Notes: a model not told the origin generated them from the letters alone. 64,000 bases of DNA from an uncultured Acidobacteriaceae bacterium (GCA_937879855.1 CALFMO010000039.1:7901-71900); one strand, 5' to 3'; positions 23,097-32,744 are shown, numbered from the stretch's first letter. Translations and numbers: made by a program.

Positions 23097-25847
23097 GATC
23101 GCATCGGCGGGCCTTCGCAGTTCCTCCCACATCTTAACGATCTTCGCTTTCAACTCTGCCGTGAGATTTTCGTAGACCTGTTCTGAGGCCTCGGATTCCG
23201 GCGGCGGATAAATTGGGTCGCCAAAAACTATCTTCAGCGGAGCGAAGCCTCGGAATTTCCTGTTTCGCGGCCAAGCATCATAAAAGCCTTCAATCGCCAC
23301 CGGCACGATCGGCACCTGAAGGTGAATGGAAAGAATCGCCGCCCCTTTCTTGAAAGTCTTGGGCGTGCCGTCGATCGAGCGCTCACCCTCCGGGTAGAGA
23401 ACGAGAGCCATTCCATGGCGCAAGCCGAACGCGCCCGCCCGCATGGCGGGAACCAGGTTCGCATCCGGATCGACCACCATCACCTTGATGGAGCGCGCCA
23501 GTCGCCGCATGAATCCTTCACCGAAGATGTCGCTGGTTCCGACCGCAAATGCTCTGAAAAATATTTCCGGCGGCAAAATGCTTGCCAAGACCAGGGGATC
23601 GATATAGCTCTGATGGTTCGACGAAATAATACATGGGCCAGTTTTGGGGAGCTTATCGAGACCGCTTACCTTCAAATCAAAAAGATCGAGCGCCGCCACT
23701 TGCATTAGTCTCGAAAACAGATACCAGAACGTATCGTTCACTCGATTGGGATGAGCCAGCGCGACGACGTCGGGGTCCTCAGGATCTTCGGCGAGGATGG
23801 ATTTCCATCCGGCGAAGGTGACCCGCGTCCCCGGCCTGCCGGCGCCCTCTGCCGCACTTTGTAGTACGGCATCGACGAGATCGCGAACGGTGTAGATTTC
23901 GGTCAGTTGCGATTCTTCCACGTTCCCCCCGAGTTCCTCTTCGAGGCGAGTTAGTAACTCGACGCGCTGCATGGAGTCGAAGCCGAGATCGAGATCCAAA
24001 TTTAGAGTTGGCCGCATCATAGCGGGAGCGTTGCGCGCGGCTTCGCGGATGATCTTCAGAGCGCGCTGCACGTCAGGCTGATCGAGCCACGCAGTCTCGT
24101 CCGCTGTTAGCGGTTTCTCCGCCGCAATTTCCGAATCGTCTGCAAGTTCCTTCGAGTGATTGGCTTTCACCTGCTTCTCGACTTCGAAGCGTTTGATTTT
24201 GCGCGTGGTGGTGCGGGGCAAATCTTCCTGCCAGATTTCGTAGCTGCCAATGCGCTTGGTGGAGGCGATTCCCGGCGACAGGCCTTCAATGTCGAAACGA
24301 ATGGCTTCTTTGGTATTCACAATCTTTCGTTGCCGGAGAACATCAAAGTTCGGGACGACCACAGCATGCAGCCGGTCGCCTCCTTCGCCAGGTTTGCCTT
24401 CGATTCCCATCACCGCCATTTCCTTGATCAGGGGCGACTTCAAATAGTAGGTCTCGATCTCCTCGGGATAGACATTCTTGCCGTTGCTCAGAACGATCAC
24501 TTCTTTCTTTCGTCCCGTGAGGAAGAGGTGGCCGTGTGAATCGAAGTAGCCGAGGTCGCCGGTCAGGAACCATCCATCGCGCAGCACGGCGGCGGTAGCA
24601 TCCGGACGGTTCCAATAACCTTTCATTACGACCGGACCGCGCAGTGCGACTTCGCCCACCGGAGGGCTGTCCTCCTGCGGTTGGGGATCGACGATTTTGG
24701 CCTCGACGCCCTTCATCGCCTTGCCGACGGAACCAATCTCGTTATCGTGGGGCGAATTGGCGAAGACCGCGGCGGTAGTTTCCGTGAGACCGTAAGCCTG
24801 CAACACGTCGATGCCGAGATCGTGGAAAGCGCGCGCGATTACAGGGTCAAAGCGAGAACCGCCGGTGACCAGGTAACGCATTTTTGGTCCGAGGGTATCG
24901 TGCACCTTGCGGAATAAGATCGGACCCGCGTTGATCCCGACTTTCCGCAGGGTGCGATTGAGCGCGACCATTGCAGCGAAAACTTTCCGCGTGATCGCGC
25001 CTCGCTTCTCTATTTCTTCCGTCAGACGCTCGTGAATTAAGTAGAAGAATTGCGGCACGACAGCGAACGCAGTGATGTTACGTTCGCTCAGTGCCCGCAA
25101 GAGTTCTGTGGTGTTGAGCGTTTCGAGATAAACAACACGCGACCCCTTGACGAGCGGCAGCAGCAGATTCGCCATTTGCGCCAGCACGTGAAACAGAGGC
25201 AGCACGCCCAGTAGCGCGTCGTTTGGCCCAATGTCCACCCAGTTGAATACTGCTTCGACTTCGCCGAGAAAGTTGGCATGCGTCAGCATTACGCCCTTAG
25301 GGTCGGCGGTGGTGCCGGAGGTGTAGAGCAGGGAAGCGAGATCGTCGTCCTTGGATGCCTTGGCCTTGAAATTGCCCGGAGCAGCCTCGAAGATCGCCGG
25401 CAGATTGCCCATCCAACGTTGCTGCGTCGAAGGATCGGTCATGCGGTCCGGGTCCATGAGGATGAGACCGAGCTTCAGTTCGGAAACCGCGCGGCGAACT
25501 ACCGAAAGATGCTTCGCGTCGCAAAAGACCGCTGAGGTTCCGCTGTCTTTGAGGAGCTTGGTGACCTGGTCATCGTGCAGAGCGGTGTCGAGCGGAACGG
25601 CGGCGCAGCCAGAGGCGATGATACCCAGGTACGCGGCGACCCAGCGTGGGTGATTGTCCGCCAGAATGGCGAGCCGAGATCCGCGTGGGAATTTGTTTTC
25701 GCTGATCCATCGACCCACGGCTTCGGCCATGCGGCGAACTTCGGCGTAGGTGCAACTTTCGAGGTGATCGTGCCGCTGCAGTTCCAGCGCGACATTGTCA
25801 GGCCAGCGCTGGGCGCATTCGACAAAGCGGTCGTAAAAAGTGGGCAT
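23034..25847 (-). CDS. Fused acyl-AMP ligase / acyl carrier protein / lysophospholipid acyltransferase
   Basis: 937 residues with three domains. Residues 1-560 are an adenylate-forming long-chain fatty acid ligase: YTSGTTADPKGV at 175, AYGLTETTA, and the TGDLGYFDSHGHLFLTGRKKE hinge region in pieces. Residues about 590-665 are a carrier domain with the phosphopantetheine serine in LGFDSMQ near 622. Residues about 700-920 are a PlsC acyltransferase with NHQSYID near 742 (HX4D) and YPEGERS near 816. E. coli Aas joins the same two enzymes in the opposite order and without a carrier. A route that activates a fatty acid, parks it on the built-in carrier and transfers it to a lysolipid is the natural inference. 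Confidence 0.88.
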   Translation of the reverse strand: MPTFYDRFVECAQRWPDNVALELQRHDHLESCTYAEVRRMAEAVGRWISENKFPRGSRLAILADNHPRWVAAYLGIIASGCAAVPLDTALHDDQVTKLLKDSGTSAVFCDAKHLSVVRRAVSELKLGLILMDPDRMTDPSTQQRWMGNLPAIFEAAPGNFKAKASKDDDLASLLYTSGTTADPKGVMLTHANFLGEVEAVFNWVDIGPNDALLGVLPLFHVLAQMANLLLPLVKGSRVVYLETLNTTELLRALSERNITAFAVVPQFFYLIHERLTEEIEKRGAITRKVFAAMVALNRTLRKVGINAGPILFRKVHDTLGPKMRYLVTGGSRFDPVIARAFHDLGIDVLQAYGLTETTAAVFANSPHDNEIGSVGKAMKGVEAKIVDPQPQEDSPPVGEVALRGPVVMKGYWNRPDATAAVLRDGWFLTGDLGYFDSHGHLFLTGRKKEVIVLSNGKNVYPEEIETYYLKSPLIKEMAVMGIEGKPGEGGDRLHAVVVPNFDVLRQRKIVNTKEAIRFDIEGLSPGIASTKRIGSYEIWQEDLPRTTTRKIKRFEVEKQVKANHSKELADDSEIAAEKPLTADETAWLDQPDVQRALKIIREAARNAPAMMRPTLNLDLDLGFDSMQRVELLTRLEEELGGNVEESQLTEIYTVRDLVDAVLQSAAEGAGRPGTRVTFAGWKSILAEDPEDPDVVALAHPNRVNDTFWYLFSRLMQVAALDLFDLKVSGLDKLPKTGPCIISSNHQSYIDPLVLASILPPEIFFRAFAVGTSDIFGEGFMRRLARSIKVMVVDPDANLVPAMRAGAFGLRHGMALVLYPEGERSIDGTPKTFKKGAAILSIHLQVPIVPVAIEGFYDAWPRNRKFRGFAPLKIVFGDPIYPPPESEASEQVYENLTAELKAKIVKMWEELRRPADAISGADARRLPAEGGGETAQHQ

Positions 25848-26074
25848 GAGTCGTGGCGACTATACACGAAAACGGGATTAGGCCGCAGTGTTTGGGCAAC
25901 GCTAAATGAAACAGGGACGCTAGGCCGGCACCCTGGATCCCTCCGTGGCCAGCTACTCGCGACGCCGATATACTTAGAGATGTCGGGAGCGTGCTCCGTA
26001 GCGGACGAGGTTCGCATCTAATGTGCTAGGCTTTAGAAGTATTTTGGGCGTGCTGCCCTCCGAAGGATTTCCGG

Positions 26075-29000
26075 TTGATTAATCAGCTACTAGGCAAAGT
26101 TTTTGGGACCAAGAACGAACGGGTCGTGAAGTCGTTGATGCCCAGGGTCCAGGCGATCAACGCGCTTGAGCCTCAGATGCAGAAGCTCAGCGACGCCGAA
26201 CTGCTCGCCAAAACGGACGAGTTCCGGCAGCGTATTCAGGAGCGGCTCAGCCGCGTTACGAAGAGTCCGCAAGCCGAGGTTGTCGAAGCGGAAGCTAACG
26301 ACGAGCCAGATATCGACGAGCAGAAACAATTTGAAAAAGAACAGTACGATGCTTTGCAGGAAGTCCTCGACGAGATTTTGGAAGAAGCTTTCGCCGTGGT
26401 GCGCGAAGCAGGCAGGCGCGTACTGAACATGCGGCACTTCGACGTGCAGTTGATCGGCGGGATGGTGCTGCACACGGGAACGATTTCGGAAATGAAGACT
26501 GGCGAAGGTAAAACGCTGGTCGCCACGCTTCCCGTATATCTCAACGCGCTGAGCGGTCGCGGTGTGCACGTGGTCACTGTCAACGATTACCTGGCGAAAC
26601 GCGACTCGGAGTGGATGGGGAAGCTGTACCGATTTCTAGGCCTAACGGTCGGGGTGATCGTGCACGATCTCGACGACGATCAGCGTCGCGCTGCTTACGC
26701 CGCCGACGTTACCTACGGCACCAACAACGAGTTTGGTTTCGACTACCTGCGCGACAACATGAAGTTCGACATCCGGGACTGTGTGCAGCGCGGGCACAAC
26801 TACGCGATTGTCGACGAAGTTGATTCCATCCTGATCGATGAAGCGCGTACGCCGCTGATTATTTCGGGCGCCAGCGAGGAGTCGACCGACAAGTATTACA
26901 AAGTCAATCGCATCATCCCCAAGCTTCAGAAGGGCGAGGAGATCGAAGGCCCTCCCGGCGAACCAGCGGAGCTTACCGGCGACTTTGTGGTTGACGAAAA
27001 GCACCGCAACATCACAGTGACCGATGAGGGCTGGGAAAAGGTGGAAGGACTGCTGGGGATTGGCAACATCGCCGATCCTGAGAATTGGCCGCTTAAGCAT
27101 CACGTGGAGACCGCGATCAAGGCGCACGCACTCTATCGCAAAGACGTGGAATACGTAATCAAAGATGGGGAAGTGATCATCGTCGACGAGTTTACCGGAC
27201 GCATGATGCCCGGGCGGCGCTGGTCCGACGGCCTGCATCAGGCAATCGAGGCCAAGGAAGGCGTGAAGATCGAGCGCGAGAATCAGACGCTCGCGACGAT
27301 TACTTTTCAGAATTACTTTCGCATGTTCAAAAAACTGGCCGGCATGACGGGTACGGCGGAAACCGAAGCGGCCGAGTTCGACAACATCTACAAACTGGAT
27401 GTCGTCGTAATCCCGACCAATAAACAGATGCGGCGGCTGGAGCATCCCGATGTGGTTTACCGGACAGAAAAAGAGAAATACTTTGCCGCTGCGGATGAAA
27501 TCGAGCAACTCCACGCCAAGGGCCAGCCTGTGCTTGTCGGCACCACTTCGATTGAGAAATCTGAGCGTCTCTCGGAGTTGCTGAAGAAAAAAGGTCTGAA
27601 AGACCACGTCGTACTGAACGCCAAATTTCACGAGCGCGAAGCTGAAATTGTTGCGCAGGCGGGGCGCAAGGGTCGGATCACGATCGCGACTAACATGGCG
27701 GGCCGCGGCACCGACATTCTGCTCGGCGGTAATCCCGAGTTCATGGCCAAGCAGGAATTGGTGAAGAAGGGAATCGCGCAGCAATTACGCGTGGCACAAG
27801 GCAAAATCGAAGGGCCGCAGGAGGATGGGCAGACTTCCATTTTCTACTACAACGGCAACGAATACACCGTGCCGACCGACAAGTGGACGGATGCTTTGAC
27901 TCGCTACAAAGCGCAAACCGACGTCGAGCACGATGAAGTCGTTGGAGTCGGTGGATTGCATATTCTCGGCACGGAGCGGCACGAGTCGCGGCGCATTGAT
28001 AACCAGCTACGCGGGCGCGCAGGCCGCCAGGGCGATCCGGGTTCTTCACGCTTCTATCTTGCGCTTGAAGATGACCTGATGCGCATCTTCGCCAAGGAGT
28101 GGGTTTCGAACCTGCTGCAGCGATTGGGCATGGAAGAGGGTGTGCCGATCGAATCGAAGTTGATTACTCGCCGCATCGAGACGGCGCAGAAGGCAGTCGA
28201 AGGACAGCACTTCGAATCGCGCAAACATCTACTCGAGTACGACGACGTGATGAACAAGCAGCGCGAGGCTGTTTACGGTCTGCGGCGCCGGCTGCTCGAA
28301 GGGACCGATCAGAAAGATCTCATTCTTGAAGATTACGTTTCGGCCATTCTCGGTGAGTTGCTCGAGGAATACTGCCCGGCCAAGGCGCACGCGGCAGACT
28401 GGAATATCAAGGGACTGAAAGACGCGGTGTTCACCCGCTTCGGCGTTGATTTCCTGGCGGAAGGCGTCAAGGCGGATACGCTGAACCGCCAGGAACTTGG
28501 CGACGCCATTTTCGAGAAGCTCAAAGAGCGCTACGACGCGAAAGAGAAGCTCATTGGGCCCGACGCCATGCGCCATCACGAGCGCATGATCATGTTGAGC
28601 GTGATCGATCAGCAATGGAAAGATCACCTGCTCAGCATGGATCACTTGAAGGAAGGTATTGGGCTGCGCGGCTACGGGCAGCACGATCCTCTGGTGGAGT
28701 ACAAGCGGGAATCGTTCGATATGTTCGAAGCGATGATGCAGCGCTTCCAGGAAGACACGGTTCGCTATCTATACCTGATGCAGATTCTGGAGCGCCCGCC
28801 GGATCAGGGCGCTGCCGGTCCGCCCTCCAGCGCGCCGGTTGGGCGACCACAGGGATCGGACGCGCTCGTTCAGCATGATGGAGACGGCAACGGACGGCGC
28901 CCGTCACGCATGGTTTCCACATCAGCTGACGAGCTCGAAGAAGCCTTCATGCGGCGCAAGCGTCGTGAGCTCGAACAGGCGCGCATGGCCGGAGCCGGAG

Positions 29001-29107
29001 ATACGCAACCGGTGCAGCAAGTCGTGCGTGGGCAGGAAAAAGTTGGGCGGAATGATCCTTGCCCTTGCGGCTCCGGCAAGAAGTACAAGAAGTGCCACGG
29101 CGCGTAA
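26075..29107 (+). CDS. secA: Preprotein translocase ATPase SecA
   Basis: 1010 residues. The start is TTG at 26075 with AAGGA seven bases upstream. Motor motifs: MKTGEGKTLVATLP (Walker A, near 142), IVDEVDSILIDEARTPLIISG in pieces (DEVD box), TNMAGRGTDILLGGNPEF and RRIDNQLRGRAGRQGDPG in nucleotide-binding domain 2. The C-terminus ends in the zinc/SecB-binding motif CPCGSGKKYKKCHGA. It is about 100 residues longer than the E. coli protein because of acidic insertions near residues 70-95 and near 590-620. SecA drives export of unfolded proteins through SecYEG. Confidence 0.97.
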   Translation: MINQLLGKVFGTKNERVVKSLMPRVQAINALEPQMQKLSDAELLAKTDEFRQRIQERLSRVTKSPQAEVVEAEANDEPDIDEQKQFEKEQYDALQEVLDEILEEAFAVVREAGRRVLNMRHFDVQLIGGMVLHTGTISEMKTGEGKTLVATLPVYLNALSGRGVHVVTVNDYLAKRDSEWMGKLYRFLGLTVGVIVHDLDDDQRRAAYAADVTYGTNNEFGFDYLRDNMKFDIRDCVQRGHNYAIVDEVDSILIDEARTPLIISGASEESTDKYYKVNRIIPKLQKGEEIEGPPGEPAELTGDFVVDEKHRNITVTDEGWEKVEGLLGIGNIADPENWPLKHHVETAIKAHALYRKDVEYVIKDGEVIIVDEFTGRMMPGRRWSDGLHQAIEAKEGVKIERENQTLATITFQNYFRMFKKLAGMTGTAETEAAEFDNIYKLDVVVIPTNKQMRRLEHPDVVYRTEKEKYFAAADEIEQLHAKGQPVLVGTTSIEKSERLSELLKKKGLKDHVVLNAKFHEREAEIVAQAGRKGRITIATNMAGRGTDILLGGNPEFMAKQELVKKGIAQQLRVAQGKIEGPQEDGQTSIFYYNGNEYTVPTDKWTDALTRYKAQTDVEHDEVVGVGGLHILGTERHESRRIDNQLRGRAGRQGDPGSSRFYLALEDDLMRIFAKEWVSNLLQRLGMEEGVPIESKLITRRIETAQKAVEGQHFESRKHLLEYDDVMNKQREAVYGLRRRLLEGTDQKDLILEDYVSAILGELLEEYCPAKAHAADWNIKGLKDAVFTRFGVDFLAEGVKADTLNRQELGDAIFEKLKERYDAKEKLIGPDAMRHHERMIMLSVIDQQWKDHLLSMDHLKEGIGLRGYGQHDPLVEYKRESFDMFEAMMQRFQEDTVRYLYLMQILERPPDQGAAGPPSSAPVGRPQGSDALVQHDGDGNGRRPSRMVSTSADELEEAFMRRKRRELEQARMAGAGDTQPVQQVVRGQEKVGRNDPCPCGSGKKYKKCHGA

Positions 29108-29125
29108 GTTTCGCCTAAATCGGGT

Positions 29126-29193
29126 GCCCCATCCTTGTCGCGTTTTTTGCGACAGAGCCTGCCCTGAGCGCAGTCGAAGGGATGGGGCTTTTT
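29126..29193 (+). terminator. Terminator of secA containing a REP-like palindrome
   Basis: Arms GCCCCATCC (29126-29134) and GGATGGGGC (29180-29188) are followed by TTTTTG. Between them sit a smaller hairpin (29136-29154) and an imperfect palindrome with a CCCTGAGCG...CGAAGGG core (29162-29180), a motif seen as a dispersed repeat in many genomes. It works in the direction of secA. Confidence 0.75.
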
Positions 29194-29206
29194 GACTTTC
29201 GAGCAC

Positions 29207-29764
29207 TCATTTCTTAATTGCCTTGAAGGTCATTTCTTTAGCAGGACTGCCCGTCTCCCGCTTCCATTCGGCGAACAGCGTTGCATAGTTCTTGGTGATG
29301 TAATCCTCTGGCTTCACTCCCAGCTTCTTCGCGGTTGCATCGATCCAGCGCGATGGCCCTTCGATCTCGCAAAAGTTCCCGATTGGCGTTTCGTCGACGA
29401 CCACCTGCCCCTTCTTATCCTCCCACTCGGCGCGAAATTTTTCGTAGCGAAATGACGGTGCATAGCCAAGCGATCGCAGAATCGCATCCATTTTTTTCCC
29501 ATCGCTGACGCCGGTCTCCAGTTCTACCCGGCTGCTGTGACGGCCTCTTTTCGTGCCGCTTTTATGCGTCAGCTTCCACTCCGAGCCGTATTGTCGCAGA
29601 CGTAGCAGTTCCTTCCGCGCACGCAGTACCTCGCCCGGCAGGTCGTAAAGCGTATTCATCTCGCGGGTACGGCGTGTCACTAGTCGAAAACCTGCTGCTC
29701 GTAATCTGCGCGCCAGTTCCCGCAGGTCTGCAACTCGAAATTTAACTTCAACTTCCCGCTTCAT
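29207..29764 (-). CDS. CYTH domain protein (class IV adenylate cyclase/thiamine triphosphatase fold)
   Basis: 185 residues. The defining ExExK motif is at the very N-terminus (MKREVEVKFRV). Later strands carry the usual alternating Arg/Lys and Glu residues (LLRLRQYGSEWKLTHKSG, RVELETGVSD, KGQVVVDETPIGNFCEIEGP) that line the triphosphate tunnel. Members hydrolyse triphosphates or make cyclic AMP; the sequence alone cannot decide. It lies 12 bp upstream of the end of the MFS gene on the same strand, so the MFS gene precedes it in one transcription unit. Confidence 0.85.
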   Translation of the reverse strand: MKREVEVKFRVADLRELARRLRAAGFRLVTRRTREMNTLYDLPGEVLRARKELLRLRQYGSEWKLTHKSGTKRGRHSSRVELETGVSDGKKMDAILRSLGYAPSFRYEKFRAEWEDKKGQVVVDETPIGNFCEIEGPSRWIDATAKKLGVKPEDYITKNYATLFAEWKRETGSPAKEMTFKAIKK

Positions 29765-29776
29765 GAAGAGAGTGTA

Positions 29777-31099
29777 TTACGGCTGCGAGGATTCCGGCGC
29801 GGGATAGGCAGCGGGGGCGGCTTTCGGGGAATGCTTTTCCCAGTCCACTTCTTTTACCGGACCGACGACAAAGATCCAGCTGAGAGCGCCGATCCAGACG
29901 ACGGCCGCCGCAATCAAGAATGGCCAGTAGAAGTGGCCAGTACGATCCAAGAGAACTCCCGTGAGCTTGGGTGCGACTGCGCCAGCGAAATTTCCCACAA
30001 AATTCTGGACGCCGGTCCAGCGGCCTACCATCCGCGGTCCAGCCAAGGTTTGGGTCATCGCCCAAATGTTACAAGCCGACGCACCCATGAACGCCCCCGC
30101 GAGAGCGAGCACCCACAGAAAAGTTGCGTCCGGCGCGACGGCCGACGCTGCCAGAAAAATTCCCATGCCGGTGTATCCCACAGTTGCCAATGTCTTGCGC
30201 ACGTGTGTCGGAGATCCGCCAGTGGCAATCCATCGGTCCGACAGCTTTCCGAAGACGGTCGACGAGATCGCGAACAAGACATACACGAATCCACCCACCT
30301 TCGCCATCTGAATCATCGAAAGATGGCGCTCGCGAATCAAGTAGAACGGCAGCCATGTCACCAGAAAATACGAGGCGTAGTTAAAGCTAAACTGGCAAAT
30401 GCATGTTCCCCAGGCCGACCGTTGCCGCAGGATGGCGAGAACTCCAGCGCGCTGGTCTGATATGCGAGGAGCATCGGGTGCTCGCCTTGGCATCCAAGCT
30501 ACCCATGGCACCAGCCACAATAGACCTGCCAGGCCCAGAGTCACGAAGAACGGCCGCCATCCGAAGCGGTCAATGAACGTTCCCCCAAGCAGCATGCCGA
30601 CCGCAGGCCCCAGAGCCAGACCGGTAATGATTACGGAGTTGGCGAAGCCGCGGTGGCTCTCCTTGAAGTGGCCGCCGAGAATTTTGCCATAGGCGGGAAA
30701 GGCGACAGATTCTCCTATACCAAGGACGACGCGAATGGCCAGCAGGGCTACAAATCCGTGCAGTATGCCTGTGACAGCCGTCGCGGCGGACCAAATAAAA
30801 AGCCCAATGGCGAAGACCCACTTCACGTCAAAGCGGTCTACCAGCCAGCCGGCGGGGATCTGCAGAAGCGCATACGTGTAAAAAAAGGCGGAAAGCAGAG
30901 TGCCCAATTGCGATGCAGAAATTCCCAGCTCATCTTTGATGAGAGGCGCCGCAATCGAGAGATTGCTGCGATCGATGTAGTTAATGAGAACCGAAAGGCC
31001 CAGGAGAAAAAGGACTCGGTTCATTCTGGGATCACCCGCTGATTGCGACGACTGTGCCATCGGTAACGCGGCTACATCGCGACTGGCGTGGGTATTCAT
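29777..31099 (-). CDS. MFS transporter, anion:cation symporter type
   Basis: 440 residues and about 12 hydrophobic helices. The start at 31099 is one of several possible Met codons (31099, 31060, 31024); the first helix starts at MNRVLFLLGLSVLINYIDRS. The loop after helix 2 has the MFS motif variant GWLVDRFDVKWVFAIGLF, and RSNLSIAAPLIKDELG matches the ACS family (hexuronate, sugar-acid and phthalate carriers). Substrate cannot be fixed. It is divergent from the DUF1569 gene at 31211. Confidence 0.85.
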   Translation of the reverse strand: MNTHASRDVAALPMAQSSQSAGDPRMNRVLFLLGLSVLINYIDRSNLSIAAPLIKDELGISASQLGTLLSAFFYTYALLQIPAGWLVDRFDVKWVFAIGLFIWSAATAVTGILHGFVALLAIRVVLGIGESVAFPAYGKILGGHFKESHRGFANSVIITGLALGPAVGMLLGGTFIDRFGWRPFFVTLGLAGLLWLVPWVAWMPRRAPDAPRISDQRAGVLAILRQRSAWGTCICQFSFNYASYFLVTWLPFYLIRERHLSMIQMAKVGGFVYVLFAISSTVFGKLSDRWIATGGSPTHVRKTLATVGYTGMGIFLAASAVAPDATFLWVLALAGAFMGASACNIWAMTQTLAGPRMVGRWTGVQNFVGNFAGAVAPKLTGVLLDRTGHFYWPFLIAAAVVWIGALSWIFVVGPVKEVDWEKHSPKAAPAAYPAPESSQP

Positions 31100-31210
31100 C
31101 ACGGCAAAGCGACCCAATTGTACTCTCTCGCTAGCGGGGTCTTTGGCCGGTTCCCGCCCGAACGCAATGCTATTATTCTCCACAATCCTGAGACCGGCCC
31201 TGGAGGAAGT

Positions 31211-31660
31211 ATGAAGAATTTATTCGAGCAAGACGCGGTTGATGAACTGATCGGGCGCATCGACCAACTGCAGCCAGCGACGCAACGGCTCTGGGGGAAG
31301 ATGGATGTGGCGCAGATGATGGCGCATTGTTCCGCAGCGTTCGATATGGCCTCGGGCCGGCTCAATACACCCCGAAACTTGATTGGCAGATTGATCGGGC
31401 CGCTGGTCAGGCCAATTTATACGAACGAGAAGCCATTTTCGCGAAACAACCCTACGGACCCAAAACTCGTCGTGTCAGATCAGCGCGATTTTCTGCAAGA
31501 GCAGGAGCAACTCAAGCTAAAGCTTCGGCAATTTTACGAAGGTGGAGAGACGCATTGTACGGGGAATCCGCATCCATTCTTTGGCGCCCTCACGCCGCAA
31601 CAGTGGAGTCGAGGCATGTATAAACACACGGATCATCACTTGCGTCAGTTCGGTGTCTAA
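31211..31660 (+). CDS. DUF1569 domain protein
   Basis: 149 residues from the ATG at 31211, preceded by GGAGG; longer readings start before the ribosome-binding site. The core MDVAQMMAHCSAAFDMASG and the terminal KHTDHHLRQFGV are typical of DUF1569, a helical-bundle relative of DinB with conserved histidines that could bind a metal. Cytosolic, function unknown. It ends 25 bp before the convergent end of the DedA-rhodanese gene. Confidence 0.82.
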   Translation: MKNLFEQDAVDELIGRIDQLQPATQRLWGKMDVAQMMAHCSAAFDMASGRLNTPRNLIGRLIGPLVRPIYTNEKPFSRNNPTDPKLVVSDQRDFLQEQEQLKLKLRQFYEGGETHCTGNPHPFFGALTPQQWSRGMYKHTDHHLRQFGV

Positions 31661-31685
31661 ATCTAGATAAACGCGCGAAGAACTC

Positions 31686-32657
31686 CTACGAAAACGTCGG
31701 TAGCTTGACCAGATCATTCTTGGGTACCGACTCAAGGTGTCCGCCGGCCTTGCGCCAGGCGGTCAAGCCGCCGACGATCACGAACGTGTTGAAGCCTTTT
31801 TCCCGCAGCAGATGCGCCACCCGGGCGCTGGTCGCCTCGCGCGCTCAAGTACAGTAGAGATAAATGTCTTTGTCCTTGGGGAGATTCTTGATCTCCTCCT
31901 CGAGGTTGTTGGGCTCAATGCGGATTGAACCGGCAATGCGCTCGGCTCCGATGTCGTAGTAACCGTGACTGCGCACATCGACGATCAGCACTCGGGCTGC
32001 CTCATCCGAAGCCAGACGCGCGGCCAGTTCCTGGACTTGCACCCGCGGTGTGATGCGATACTTTTTGAACTTGATGAATTGGGCCGTGCGATAAATCGCA
32101 TACACCAGGAGTGCAGCGATGAGGACGATTTCCATGACCCGTCCGGCGGCGTGGAACCCAGTCAAAACGGCTGCGAGAAAGTCGCGCGAAACATATCCCA
32201 CAAGCAGGTAGGTCACGGAGTAAAGCAACGCCCCGAGGAAGTCCAGGCGGAAGAACTGCCAGAACCGCATCTTCATGCTCCCGGCCAGCGGCGCCGCCAT
32301 GGTATTGATCCCAGGTATAAACTTCGCGACCACCAGCGTAAGCTTGCCGCGTTTGTAGAACGATTCGGCCGACCGCAGAATGCAGGTCTCGGGGTTCATA
32401 GAGAGGCGGCAGAGAAAACCAAGCAGGGCCCACCCGGAGTAGCGCCCCATCCAGAATTGTGCCGAGTCGCCGATCAGAAGGGCAACCATGGCTGACAGAA
32501 GCACGGCTGGCCCAGACAAAGTGTGGGATGCGACCCCAGCACCCGCCGCGACCAACGCAATCGCTGCCGGGAAGGGCAGGCCAAGGGCTTCGGCAAACAG
32601 CAAGGCAAACGTCAGTGCGTAGCCCTGGCGCGCCATGATGGACAGCAAATCATGCAT
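31686..32657 (-). CDS. DedA membrane protein fused to a rhodanese domain, probable selenoprotein (in-frame TGA = Sec271)
   Basis: Residues 1-190 are a DedA-type membrane domain (FALLFAEALGLPFP start, then VVAKFIPGINTMAAPLAGS and MRFWQFFRLDFLGA). DedA proteins are undecaprenyl-phosphate or phospholipid translocases/scramblases in the inner membrane. Residues about 205-323 are a rhodanese domain (VLIVDVRSHGYYDIGAERIAGS). At codon 271 the frame reads TGA after IYLYCT; it then continues AREATSARVAHLLREKG, FVIVGGLTAWRKAGG and stops at TAG (31686-31688). Aligning to GlpE-type rhodaneses puts the TGA on the catalytic cysteine, with Ser six and Ala ten residues later as expected. A downstream hairpin fits a bacterial SECIS. 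The alternative, a recent nonsense mutation, would leave a 270-residue DedA protein with a dead rhodanese. Confidence 0.72.
31814..31847 (-). promoter_or_regulatory. Candidate bacterial SECIS element after the in-frame TGA
   Basis: The TGA is at 31847-31845. Sixteen nucleotides later GCGCC (31828-31824) pairs with GGCGC (31818-31814) around the apical loop CGGGT. Known bacterial SECIS hairpins place the apical loop roughly 16-37 nt after UGA and have a G among the first two loop bases; here the loop starts at 22 nt and its second base is G. A competing hairpin (GGCG/CGCC) overlaps it, so folding must be tested. Confidence 0.55.
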
Positions 32658-32744
32658 AAGAGATAGGGAGTCGCCCTTAATTCAGGGAACCTAGTACGGC
32701 CAACTTTTGATTCGTCAGGAACACGAAAGGGTTCAGTATAAACA

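Noticed and set aside
31737..31928. Small plus-strand frame over the rhodanese region
   Set aside because: The minus strand carries clear rhodanese sequence on both sides of the TGA, so this is a shadow.
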